Source: a bacterium
GTDB taxonomy: Bacteria > Chloroflexota > Dormibacteria > Aeolococcales > Bog-877
Assembly (NCBI GenBank): GCA_021798435.1
Contig: JAJZGN010000017.1
Location: forward strand, 1-16,270
Length of the DNA: 16,270 nucleotides
Direction of reading: 5' to 3'
Shown: piece after piece, positions 1 to 5,896 of the stretch
Layout of the letters: each line of letters starts with the position of its first letter
Numbering within the stretch: position 1 is the first letter of the stretch
Notes under the pieces: model-generated
What the model saw: the letters and a program-made list of their open reading frames with translations, nothing else
What the model was told of the DNA's origin: nothing
Databases searched by the model: none
Made by a program: the position numbers and the translations under genes

Positions 1-32
1 GAGCCTGCCCCATGGCGAGCCTGCCCCATGGC
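1..32. repeat. Two tandem copies of a 16-bp unit
   Basis: GAGCCTGCCCCATGGC occurs twice in direct succession (1-16 and 17-32) with no mismatch. The unit begins exactly at the window edge, so more copies may lie upstream. The 16-bp period does not keep a reading frame. No function can be assigned. Confidence 0.7.
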
Positions 33-117
33 GACGGCGCTGCGAGCCACACCAGTCCCCACCCTCGACCGCGCCTCCATCGCCAGGGGCATCGCCGGTG
101 CTGCCCAACACCCGTGA
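1..117 (+). CDS. Possible 3' end of an unidentified upstream gene
   Basis: Frame 1 is open from the window edge to a TGA at 115-117 and would encode about 38 residues. From codon 19 onward the third codon positions are almost all C or G, as expected for coding DNA in this genome. The end reads as a short alanine/arginine-rich helix, with residues such as LDRASIARGIAGAA. The first part crosses the 16-bp tandem repeat, which weakens the case. No family is recognisable from so short a piece. It stops just before the promoter of the sugar transporter operon, which fits an independent upstream gene. It could equally be non-coding. Confidence 0.3.
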   Translation, partial: EPAPWRACPMATALRATPVPTLDRASIARGIAGAAQHP

Positions 118-126
118 CCATCACCC

Positions 127-155
127 TTGACAAGTTGTGGGCGACAACATATGCT
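127..155 (+). promoter_or_regulatory. Sigma-70-type promoter of the sugar transporter operon
   Basis: TTGACA (127-132) is a perfect -35 hexamer. After exactly 17 bp comes TATGCT (150-155), a good -10. Transcription should start near 161-163 and run into the xylF-like gene, giving a leader of about 150 nt. No experimental start is known; the call rests on hexamer match and spacing. Confidence 0.75.
134..148. promoter_or_regulatory. Candidate repressor operator between -35 and -10
   Basis: GTTGT-GGGCG-ACAAC is a perfect inverted repeat with 5-bp arms, lying wholly inside the 17-bp promoter spacer. A protein bound here would block RNA polymerase, as for a repressor. The ROK/XylR-type regulator encoded downstream at 3989-5419 is the most obvious candidate ligand, but that link is inferred from position only. 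Confidence 0.5.
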
Positions 156-313
156 GCGCGCGGTTGCCGGGATGCACCCCGGCTGGAGGCCGCCACAAGG
201 GAGGGTCGGTCGGGGAGACACCATGGCCGAGGGCCACCGCTGCAGGTCCCAGGGCGTGCAGGGTGGGAAGTGAAGTTGTCATGCATCAGAAGCCGGCAGG
301 GAGGGTATGCCCT
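156..313 (+). promoter_or_regulatory. Long hairpin-rich 5' leader of xylF-like mRNA
   Basis: Between the promoter and the chosen start lie about 150 nt holding several short inverted repeats: GCCGGG/CCCGGC (166-171 and 178-183), TGGCC/GGCCA (224-228 and 232-236) and CTGCA/TGCAG (240-244 and 257-261). GGG-TATG-CCC (303-312) overlaps the presumed ribosome binding site. No known riboswitch class is recognised. In GC-rich DNA some of these stems will be chance, so a regulatory role is a guess. Confidence 0.35.
223..273 (+). CDS. Possible 16-residue leader ORF
   Basis: An ATG at 223 is preceded by GGGGAG (212-217) at 5-nt spacing and encodes MAEGHRCRSQGVQGGK before a TGA at 271-273. It lies in the xylF-like leader, 40 nt before the main start. 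The start codon falls next to the TGGCC/GGCCA hairpin. It resembles a translated upstream ORF, but no sugar-relevant codon run is evident, and such short ORFs arise by chance. Function is unknown. Confidence 0.3.
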   Translation: MAEGHRCRSQGVQGGK

Positions 314-1600
314 ATGGACGTCGACAGCAGAGTGACGCTGGACAGCGCCGCACGATGGTCAGTTGCGGGCCGCAGGATGAAGCGGTCGGGCTGGGCGGGT
401 CTGGTAGCCGGGGTGGCCCTGGTGGTCGCTGCCTGCGGGTCCACGTCCACGACTCCCACCAAGCCCAAGTCGGCCACCGTTCCCAACGTCAGCATCAGCT
501 CCTTCACCTTGAACTTCTCCGCCATGAGCCAGTTCAAGAAGCTGACCGCGGCGGGCAAGGGGCTGGTCGGAGCGATCCTGCCGGACACCACCTCCTCGAC
601 CCGGTACACCGAATTCGACGCGCCCTACCTGATCAAGGCATTCGAGGCGGCCGGGTATTCACCATCCCAGTTCACGGTGACCAACGCTCAGGGGAGCGAC
701 GCCACCGAGCTCTCGATGGCCGAGTCCGACATCACCCGGGGCGCGAGGGTCTTGATCATGGACCCCTTGGACGGGACCGTGGCCAGTGAGATCCAGTCGT
801 ACGCGGCGTCGCACGGAGTAGCGCTGATCAGCTACGACCGCGCCACCTTCGCCGGCACCAACACCTATTACGTGAGCTTCAACAACTTCAAGGTTGGCCA
901 GCTGATCGGAACGGGCTTCGAAGCCTGCGTCTCCAGCTACGGCATCACCCACCCCATGGTCTGGGAGGTCGACGGGGGAGAGAACAGCGACCCCAACGCC
1001 ATCTCCTTCGCTCAGGGCTACAACTCCGTGATCTGGGGCACCAAGACGACTCCGCTCACGCCGCCCATGACCAACAGCAAGGGCTACACCCTGGTGGGCG
1101 ACCAGGTGACCCTCAACTGGGACGTGGCCACGGCCGGTACCAACTTTGCCCAGGCGCTCACCGCCCACCCCAACATCAACGCCGTGGTGGTCGCCAACGA
1201 CGAGATGAACGCCGAAGTGGTTCAGGACCTGAAGAACAAGGGCGTTGCCCCGCACACGGTTGCCACAACCGGCCAGGACGCGACCCTCACCGGGGCCGAG
1301 AACATCCTCGAGGGATACCAGTGCGGCACGGTGTACAAGCCCATCTACTTGGAGGCTCAGGACGCCGTGGCCCTGGCCACCATCCTGCGCGCCGGCAAGA
1401 CCCCGCCGAGTGGCCTTGTAAATGGCACCACCGTCGACCCGGCCAATTCGAGCATCACTGAGCCGGCCTCGCTCCTGACGCCGGAATGGGTCACCGTCTC
1501 CAACATGGAGCAGACCCTGATCAAGGACCAGTTCATCTCCGCTGCCAGCCTCTGCTCCGCAGTCGGGCAGAGCGTGTGCACCCAGTACGGAATCCACTAA
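314..1600 (+). CDS. xylF: XylF-like sugar-binding lipoprotein of an ABC importer
   Basis: This is an extracytoplasmic type I sugar-binding protein that captures a pentose or related sugar and delivers it to the membrane permease. The ATG at 314 is chosen because GGGAGGG (299-305) sits 8 nt upstream. It gives 428 residues with a signal peptide and lipobox VAAC (Cys41), so the protein is probably lipid-anchored. An in-frame ATG at 377 would give a tidier signal peptide but has no spaced ribosome binding site. XylF-type landmarks are visible: SYDR (173-176), VSFNN (187-191), ANDE (294-297), TGQDA (319-323), TVYKP (339-343) and LLTP (387-390), followed by a C-terminal stretch like that of E. coli XylF. 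The C-terminus adds two cysteines (414 and 422). D-xylose is the likely ligand from similarity; other sugars are possible. It is the first gene of the transporter operon, followed by a strong stem-loop. Confidence 0.88.
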   Translation: MDVDSRVTLDSAARWSVAGRRMKRSGWAGLVAGVALVVAACGSTSTTPTKPKSATVPNVSISSFTLNFSAMSQFKKLTAAGKGLVGAILPDTTSSTRYTEFDAPYLIKAFEAAGYSPSQFTVTNAQGSDATELSMAESDITRGARVLIMDPLDGTVASEIQSYAASHGVALISYDRATFAGTNTYYVSFNNFKVGQLIGTGFEACVSSYGITHPMVWEVDGGENSDPNAISFAQGYNSVIWGTKTTPLTPPMTNSKGYTLVGDQVTLNWDVATAGTNFAQALTAHPNINAVVVANDEMNAEVVQDLKNKGVAPHTVATTGQDATLTGAENILEGYQCGTVYKPIYLEAQDAVALATILRAGKTPPSGLVNGTTVDPANSSITEPASLLTPEWVTVSNMEQTLIKDQFISAASLCSAVGQSVCTQYGIH

Positions 1601-1624
1601 GGTCCATTTCTGAAGTGGGGAACG

Positions 1625-1652
1625 GGAGGCCGCACCGCGGGGTGCGGCCTCC
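1625..1652 (+). promoter_or_regulatory. Perfect 12-bp stem-loop between xylF and xylG
   Basis: GGAGGCCGCACC (1625-1636) pairs perfectly with GGTGCGGCCTCC (1641-1652) around a GCGG tetraloop. No T-run follows, so it is not a standard intrinsic terminator. Placed just after the binding-protein gene, it fits an RNA stabiliser or partial terminator that lets the binding protein be made in excess over ATPase and permease, a known arrangement in ABC sugar operons. That role is inferred. Confidence 0.7.
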
Positions 1653-1696
1653 TCGGGCCTCGCCTTCCACTGACCTACCAGAGGAGAACCCTGCAG

Positions 1697-2506
1697 GTGA
1701 CGTCCCCGGTACCCGGCCAAGAGTCGTCAGCGCCCGGGGCCGCCCCGGCAGCATCGGTCTCCCCTGGCGCCCAAACCCTGCTGCAGCTGCGGGGCGTGGA
1801 CAAGCACTTCGGGGCCGTGCAGGCGCTGTACCACGTGGACCTCGACCTCCCGGCTGCGCAAGTCACCGCCCTCTGCGGTGACAACGGGGCCGGCAAGTCG
1901 GTCCTCACAAGGTGCATCGCCGGGATCCACCAGCCCGACCGGGGCGAGATCCTCTGGAAGGGCCACCCGGTGCACATCCGGGGCCCTCGGGACGCCGCCG
2001 AGCTGGGGATCGAGGTTGTCTACCAGGACCTGGCCCTGGCTGACAACCTGGACATCGTCCAGAACATGTTTCTGGGACGGGAGCGGGTGCACCGGGGGCT
2101 GCTCAACGAAGACTCCATGGAGCGGGCGGCGGCGGACACCCTGCGCAACCTGAAGGTGACCACGGTGCGCTCCATCCGCCAACCGGTGGCCTCACTGTCG
2201 GGAGGTCAGCGCCAGGCGGTGGCGGTCGCCAAGGCGGTCATGTGGAACTCCAAGCTGGTCCTTCTCGACGAGCCGACCGCTGCTCTCGGCGTCGTGCAGA
2301 CCCGGATGGTCCTGGACTTGGTGCGCACCCTGCGGGACCACGGTCTCGGGGTGATGGTCATCAGCCACAACCTCAACGACGTCCTTCAGGTCGCGGATCG
2401 GATCGCGGTGCTCCACCTGGGTCGCAAGGTGGCGGAGGGCCCGGCGACCGACTTCGACCTCCAGAGCGTCGTCGAATACATGACCACCGGCAGTTCGCAC
2501 CGGTGA
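1697..2506 (+). CDS. xylG: Sugar ABC transporter ATPase, single-domain XylG/FrcA type
   Basis: The protein hydrolyses ATP on the cytoplasmic face to drive sugar import through the adjacent permease. It starts at GTG 1697, with AGGAG (1682-1686) 10 nt upstream. All nucleotide-binding motifs are present: Walker A GDNGAGKS (61-68), Q-loop Gln110, signature LSGGQ (167-171), Walker B KLVLLDEP (186-193, with catalytic Glu192) and switch His224. At 269 residues it has one ATPase domain, whereas E. coli XylG has two fused domains; it must therefore act as a homodimer, as in FrcA-type systems. The first 27 residues are a Pro/Ala/Ser-rich tail before the domain. Downstream, the permease start follows after a short gap with its own ribosome binding sequences. 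Assignment to xylose rather than another pentose rests on the neighbours. Confidence 0.88.
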   Translation: MTSPVPGQESSAPGAAPAASVSPGAQTLLQLRGVDKHFGAVQALYHVDLDLPAAQVTALCGDNGAGKSVLTRCIAGIHQPDRGEILWKGHPVHIRGPRDAAELGIEVVYQDLALADNLDIVQNMFLGRERVHRGLLNEDSMERAAADTLRNLKVTTVRSIRQPVASLSGGQRQAVAVAKAVMWNSKLVLLDEPTAALGVVQTRMVLDLVRTLRDHGLGVMVISHNLNDVLQVADRIAVLHLGRKVAEGPATDFDLQSVVEYMTTGSSHR

Positions 2507-2522
2507 ACCGGAGGATCAGCTC

Positions 2523-2543
2523 GTGAGCCCGGGGGAGGCGTGA
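2523..2543 (+). CDS. Six-codon mini-ORF overlapping the permease start
   Basis: GGAGG (2510-2514) stands 8 nt before a GTG at 2523 that opens a frame encoding Met-Ser-Pro-Gly-Glu-Ala and a TGA at 2541-2543. That stop overlaps the permease ATG (2543-2545) as TGATG, an arrangement typical of translational coupling. The ribosome binding site is better placed for this mini-ORF than anything available to the permease. The peptide itself probably has no function; it may only deliver ribosomes. Confidence 0.4.
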   Translation: MSPGEA

Positions 2544-3877
2544 TGGCGCAGGTCGAAGACGAGGTCGGCCGGACCGCCTTGGACGAGGAGGCGGAGCCAT
2601 CGGCCGCCGCCGAGATCGCCGCTCCCCCTGAAATCCTGGCGGAGTCCCTCGGGCAATACCTCCGGGCCTGGGGGCGCCGGGTCGCGGGAGGGGAGAGCGG
2701 CGCGCTGCCCGTGGTTCTCGCCCTGGTCATCATCGCCGTGGCCTTCGAGATCTGGACCCAGGGGCTCTTCCTGTCGCCCCAGAACCTGGTCAACCTCTTC
2801 ATCCAGAGCATGTTCTTCATGACCCTCGGGATGGCCGAGATCTTCGTCCTGCTGCTGGGTGAGATCGACCTCTCCGCCGGCTACGTCCTGGCCGTGGCCG
2901 CCGGCATCGCCGGGCTCCTCGTCCAGAAGCCGGGCCCCGACTGGCCCTGGTGGCTGGCCATCATTACCGCCCTGGTGTGCTCGGGGGTCACCGGGGCTAT
3001 ATGGGGGCTATTGGTGTCCCGGCTCCACCTGCCCTCGTTCGTGGTGACGCTGGCGGGGCTATTGATCATGTGGGGCGTCATGTTGGTGATCCTGGGCAAC
3101 GCTGGCGTGGTCTCGATCTCCAGCCGAATCCTGGTCAACCAACACGTCCTCTACCAGATCGTCAACGGAAACATCCCGCCGGCGGCGGGCTGGGTGGTGC
3201 TGGCGGTGCTGTCTCTGCTGTTCGCCGGCCTCACGATCTCTAGAGACTTCGGTCGGCGGCGGAAGGGGCTGGTGGCACCGCCATCCGGCCTCACGGTCCT
3301 CAAGATCGCTTTCTTCGTCGCCGCCGGGATCGCCGTGGTGGCGGTATGCAACGTCAACCGAGGTTCTTCACTTGTGGTTCTCGCCGGGGTCCCCTGGGTC
3401 GTGCCCATAGTGTTGGTGGTCCTTCTGCTCTGGGTCGTGCTCCTGCAAAGGACGAGGTTCGGCCGCTATGTGTACGCCATCGGAGGCAACCCCGACGCCG
3501 CTCGGCGGGCGGGCATCCGGCTGGCCACGGTGCGCACCTGGGCCTTCGCGCTGGCCGGGGTGACCGCCGGTTTCTCCGGCATCCTTTACCTCTCCTGGCA
3601 GGGCGGCACCTCCACCAACGTCAACGGCGGCCAGTACGTGCTCTATGGAGTGGCGGCGGCCGTGATCGGGGGCACCAGCCTCTTCGGGGGCCGGGGCAAG
3701 ATCGCCCAGGCAGTTCTGGGCGGGTTGGTCATCGGCGCGATCTACAACGGACTCTATCTCCAGGGAGTGCAGGTGCAGTGGCAGCTGATCGCCACCGGCC
3801 TCGTGCTGGTGGGTGCGGTGCTCGTCGACACCCTCTCGCGGCGCGGGACCCTCTCCGGGAGCGCCACGCGAATCTGA
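2543..3877 (+). CDS. xylH: Sugar ABC transporter permease, XylH type
   Basis: This is the membrane channel of the importer. The ATG at 2543 is chosen; a GTG directly before it (2540) is also in frame. A G-rich GGGGGAGG (2531-2538) lies close upstream, and a mini-ORF ending in TGATG may couple translation. The product is 444 residues with a soluble N-terminal region of about 55 residues, then about ten hydrophobic segments. Family landmarks are GEIDLS (106-111), IGGNPDAARRAGI (313-325, the cytoplasmic loop contacting the ATPase) and AAVIGGTSLFGGRG (372-385). E. coli XylH is somewhat shorter; here a basic loop near 233-250 and the N-terminal region add length. It lies directly downstream of the ATPase gene. 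BPD_transp_2/ribose-xylose family is clear; the exact sugar is inferred. Confidence 0.88.
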   Translation: MAQVEDEVGRTALDEEAEPSAAAEIAAPPEILAESLGQYLRAWGRRVAGGESGALPVVLALVIIAVAFEIWTQGLFLSPQNLVNLFIQSMFFMTLGMAEIFVLLLGEIDLSAGYVLAVAAGIAGLLVQKPGPDWPWWLAIITALVCSGVTGAIWGLLVSRLHLPSFVVTLAGLLIMWGVMLVILGNAGVVSISSRILVNQHVLYQIVNGNIPPAAGWVVLAVLSLLFAGLTISRDFGRRRKGLVAPPSGLTVLKIAFFVAAGIAVVAVCNVNRGSSLVVLAGVPWVVPIVLVVLLLWVVLLQRTRFGRYVYAIGGNPDAARRAGIRLATVRTWAFALAGVTAGFSGILYLSWQGGTSTNVNGGQYVLYGVAAAVIGGTSLFGGRGKIAQAVLGGLVIGAIYNGLYLQGVQVQWQLIATGLVLVGAVLVDTLSRRGTLSGSATRI

Positions 3878-3906
3878 GTTCAAAGCTCACCAGGAAGGCT
3901 GCAGCG

Positions 3907-3930
3907 ATGGCCAGCCAGGCCCGCCAGTGA
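3907..3930 (+). CDS. Seven-residue mini-ORF before the ROK regulator
   Basis: AGGAAGG (3892-3898) lies 8 nt before an ATG at 3907 that encodes MASQARQ and stops at TGA 3928-3930. It is in a different frame from the regulator that follows. It may be a translated leader, the scar of a lost gene in the operon, or chance. No function is claimed. Confidence 0.3.
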   Translation: MASQARQ

Positions 3931-3931
3931 C

Positions 3932-3962
3932 CGGCGCCATGCTGTGGACGCTTGGGGCGCCG
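3932..3962 (+). promoter_or_regulatory. Stem-loop in the xylH-ROK gap
   Basis: CGGCGCC (3932-3938) pairs with GGCGCCG (3956-3962), a 7-bp perfect stem with a 17-nt loop. It lies between the permease stop and the regulator start, and no T-run follows. It could moderate read-through into the regulator, but GC-rich stems of this size are not rare. Confidence 0.35.
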
Positions 3963-3988
3963 AGCTTCCGCGGGGTGGGTGGTGCACC

Positions 3989-5419
3989 ATGCCTGAGGGC
4001 GGTTGGGCGCGGCCTCGGGGCGTCTTGGCCGAAGTCGGGAAAGAGGGGCTGCTGAAGTCGTTGGCCAGGACTGAGAAGGGCGCCACTCAGGACACGGTCC
4101 GCAGGCACAACCTGGGGACCCTGCTCGGCCACCTGCACCGGCACGGGCCGACCTCGCGAGCTCGTTTGACCAGGATCCTGGGCCTCAACCGGGCCACCAT
4201 CGGCTATCTGGTGGACGACCTGGCGGCACGGGGCCTGGTGACCGAGATGCCGGAGACAGAACAGGCGCCCCGAGGGAGGCCCTCCAAGGTGGTGGCGGTC
4301 CGGGGTGACCTCCACCGGGCCCTGGCCGTGCACGTCGGGGTCGATGCGGTGGAGCTGGCCCTGGTGGGATTGGGCGGCGCCATCCTGGCTCGGCGCCGGT
4401 CCGCCTTCTCCCGCCCGGGGGATCGCTCCGTGGAGCACGTGGTGCGCACCATCGCGCGCCTTGCCGCCAAGGTGCAGGCCGAGGCGGCCGGTGCTCTGGT
4501 CGGGGTGGGGGTGGCGGTTCCGGGCACAGTGAGTCCCGACGGGGAGATGGTGAACTTCGCCCCCAACCTGCGCTGGCGCCAGGTTCCCCTGGCCGGACTC
4601 CTGCAGGCGGCGCTCGGTGTTGGAGCGGGGGTGCGGGTTGGCAATGATGCCAATTTGGGCGCGGTGGCGGAGCACTCCCGAGGGGTGGGGATCCAGGTCA
4701 GCGACCTCATCTACCTTCACGCGGAAGTTGGAGTGGGAGCGGGGATCATCACCGGGGGCCGAATGCTCGAGGGGGCGGGAGGGTACGCCGGCGAGGTCGG
4801 CCACATGCAGCTGAACCCAGGTGGCCTGGCCTGCCATTGTGGCTCGCGCGGCTGCTGGGAGACGGAGGTGGGCGAGGACGCCCTGGTGCGCCGCGTCGGC
4901 CTCCCTCCGGGGGGGCGAAGCAAGGTGGACCTCGTGCTGCGGAGAGCCCGGGACGGGGACGGGGTGTGCCTGGAGGCGGTGGAGGAAACGGCCCGGTGGC
5001 TGAGCGTGGGTCTGGTGAACATGCTCTCGGCGCTCGACCCTGAGATGGTCATCCTGGGCGGAGTATTCGAGCAGATCCTGGACATCTGCCCGGAAACCCT
5101 GGCGGATCGCGTCGCCCAAACTTCCCGCTACTTCCACCCGGATGGGGTCGCCTTGGTCCGCCCTACCTTCGGCCACAGTTCGGTTCTGCTCGGCGCTGCC
5201 GAGCTCGGGCTGAGAACCGTGCTCGAAGACCCAGCCAGCGTGTCCCCGATGGCAGAGCTCCGACCGCTCGCTCTCAATGAGCCCCAGCTCCACCCCGGAC
5301 GCCCGGCGCCGCCGAGCCGGCGCATCGAGAGCCCCGGGAACCAGACCCACCGCGGCCCGGACCCGCGAACCGACCGGCTCGCGGTGGGTCTGAAAGAACC
5401 CGGCACCCGGATCAGCTGA
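3989..5419 (+). CDS. xylR: ROK-family transcriptional repressor, XylR-like
   Basis: This is a sugar-responsive DNA-binding regulator that probably controls the xylFGH-like operon just upstream. The product is 476 residues from ATG 3989. A TTG at 4061, preceded by GAGGGG, would start closer to the usual N-terminus and is a real alternative. In order: a winged helix-turn-helix near 50-85, with a basic GRPSK linker, then the ROK sugar-kinase-like domain with AVPGTV (176-181), VGNDAN (217-222, Asp220) and GVGAGI (248-253). EVGH (269-272) and the zinc motif CHCGSRGC (282-289) follow. The ROK fold ends near residue 415. The last 60 residues are a proline/arginine-rich tail whose DNA holds a 13-bp inverted repeat. 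Xylose is the likely effector from context; regulation of the operon is inferred, not shown. Confidence 0.85.
   Translation: MPEGGWARPRGVLAEVGKEGLLKSLARTEKGATQDTVRRHNLGTLLGHLHRHGPTSRARLTRILGLNRATIGYLVDDLAARGLVTEMPETEQAPRGRPSKVVAVRGDLHRALAVHVGVDAVELALVGLGGAILARRRSAFSRPGDRSVEHVVRTIARLAAKVQAEAAGALVGVGVAVPGTVSPDGEMVNFAPNLRWRQVPLAGLLQAALGVGAGVRVGNDANLGAVAEHSRGVGIQVSDLIYLHAEVGVGAGIITGGRMLEGAGGYAGEVGHMQLNPGGLACHCGSRGCWETEVGEDALVRRVGLPPGGRSKVDLVLRRARDGDGVCLEAVEETARWLSVGLVNMLSALDPEMVILGGVFEQILDICPETLADRVAQTSRYFHPDGVALVRPTFGHSSVLLGAAELGLRTVLEDPASVSPMAELRPLALNEPQLHPGRPAPPSRRIESPGNQTHRGPDPRTDRLAVGLKEPGTRIS
5342..5392 (+). terminator. 13-bp perfect inverted repeat in the regulator's 3' tail
   Basis: CAGACCCACCGCG (5342-5354) and CGCGGTGGGTCTG (5380-5392) are perfect complements separated by 25 nt. 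The structure lies inside the open frame of the ROK gene, 27 nt before its stop, where the protein has left the conserved fold. An A-rich AAAGAA follows rather than a T-run. It looks like a 3'-end RNA hairpin, possibly a terminator or processing barrier, later absorbed into the frame. Classification as terminator is tentative. Confidence 0.4.
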
Positions 5420-5496
5420 CGGCGCTCCCCGCAGCACCGACAGGCGGGAAGCTGTCCGCCCCCACCCCGGGGCACCGGCGAGGGGGAGCCCTCACT

Positions 5497-5508
5497 CCAC
5501 CGCGGTGG
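5497..5508. repeat. 12-bp perfect palindrome CCACCGCGGTGG
   Basis: This is a perfect palindrome in the 156-nt gap between the ROK stop and the LysM gene. It consists of the same CCACCGCG/CGCGGTGG sequences that form the core of the hairpin arms at 5342-5392. It lies about 30 bp upstream of the LysM promoter -35. It could be a protein-binding site or a remnant of the same hairpin family. Confidence 0.45.
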
Positions 5509-5538
5509 CACCCAGGTCTCGCCGGACCCTGACCCGGG

Positions 5539-5567
5539 TTGCATTCCGCACATCTGTTCTGTATACT
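5539..5567 (+). promoter_or_regulatory. Promoter of the LysM gene, predicted leaderless
   Basis: TTGCAT (5539-5544), a 17-bp spacer and TATACT (5562-5567) form a near-consensus promoter. The ATG follows 8 nt after the -10, so transcription should begin at or within a couple of bases of the start codon. There is no ribosome binding site. Leaderless messages of this type are common in high-GC Gram-positives. Confidence 0.7.
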
Positions 5568-5579
5568 CCGTACAGATGT
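5550..5579. promoter_or_regulatory. Overlapping dyads covering the LysM promoter -10 and start codon
   Basis: Two perfect inverted repeats share a right arm. The outer is ACATCTGT (5550-5557) with ACAGATGT (5572-5579), spacer 14. The inner is CTGTA (5559-5563) with TACAG (5571-5575), spacer 7. Together they cover the -10 element and the ATG at 5576. The position fits a repressor operator. The CTGT/ACAG ends recall LexA boxes, but the spacing between them is 9, not the 8 of the E. coli box, and the usual actinobacterial GAAC-N4-GTTC motif is absent. Confidence 0.6.
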
Positions 5580-5896
5580 TCCCCAAGCAAGCGCAGCGAT
5601 CGTCCCGGGGCCAGGAGCAGAGCTGGCAGACCCAGCGTCGGCGCGTGGTGCGGGCCCTGGTCGTGGCCGGTGCCATCGGAGTGGCCATGACCCAGATAGC
5701 GTTGGGCACCACTAGGCCCACCTACTCGGTCGTCACGGTGAGGCCGGGGCAGAGTCTCTGGGTGATAGTCGCCAGCCACTACCCACAGTCCGATCCCCGC
5801 CAGCTAATACCGTTGGTCCAGGCGGCCAATCACCTGCGGTCGGCGGTCATCTATCCGGGTGAGGCACTGCGGCTCCCTTCGCTGCCGGCCTCATAG
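5576..5896 (+). CDS. Small membrane-anchored LysM-domain protein
   Basis: The product is 106 residues: a basic N-terminal cytoplasmic stretch with an RRR run at 21-23, one hydrophobic segment (about 25-44), then a single LysM-like domain (about 50-101) containing SVVTVRPGQSLWVIV and a closing YPGEALRLP. LysM domains bind peptidoglycan, so the protein is probably anchored in the membrane and touches the cell wall. Small TM-plus-LysM proteins include SOS-induced division inhibitors such as Bacillus YneA and mycobacterial Rv2719c; this gene has the right size and a dyad-covered promoter, but no lexA lies in view, so that role is only a suggestion. The ATG at 5576 is chosen because the promoter implies a leaderless start there. 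Its last 46 nt overlap the convergent gene. Confidence 0.75.
   Translation: MFPKQAQRSSRGQEQSWQTQRRRVVRALVVAGAIGVAMTQIALGTTRPTYSVVTVRPGQSLWVIVASHYPQSDPRQLIPLVQAANHLRSAVIYPGEALRLPSLPAS

Noticed and set aside
659..1720. 353-codon open frame antisense to the sugar-binding protein gene
   Set aside because: High-GC shadow; its sequence is Gly/Val/His-rich without any motif, and the opposite strand encodes a complete XylF-like protein.
3887..5437. 516-codon open frame antisense to the ROK regulator
   Set aside because: It mirrors the strong codon bias of the real gene; the translation shows no recognisable domain, while the plus strand has clear ROK motifs.
5559..5575. E. coli-type LexA box at the LysM promoter
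   Set aside because: CTGT and ACAG are 9 nt apart instead of 8, and no GAAC-N4-GTTC actinobacterial box is present; kept only as a dyad of unknown regulator.
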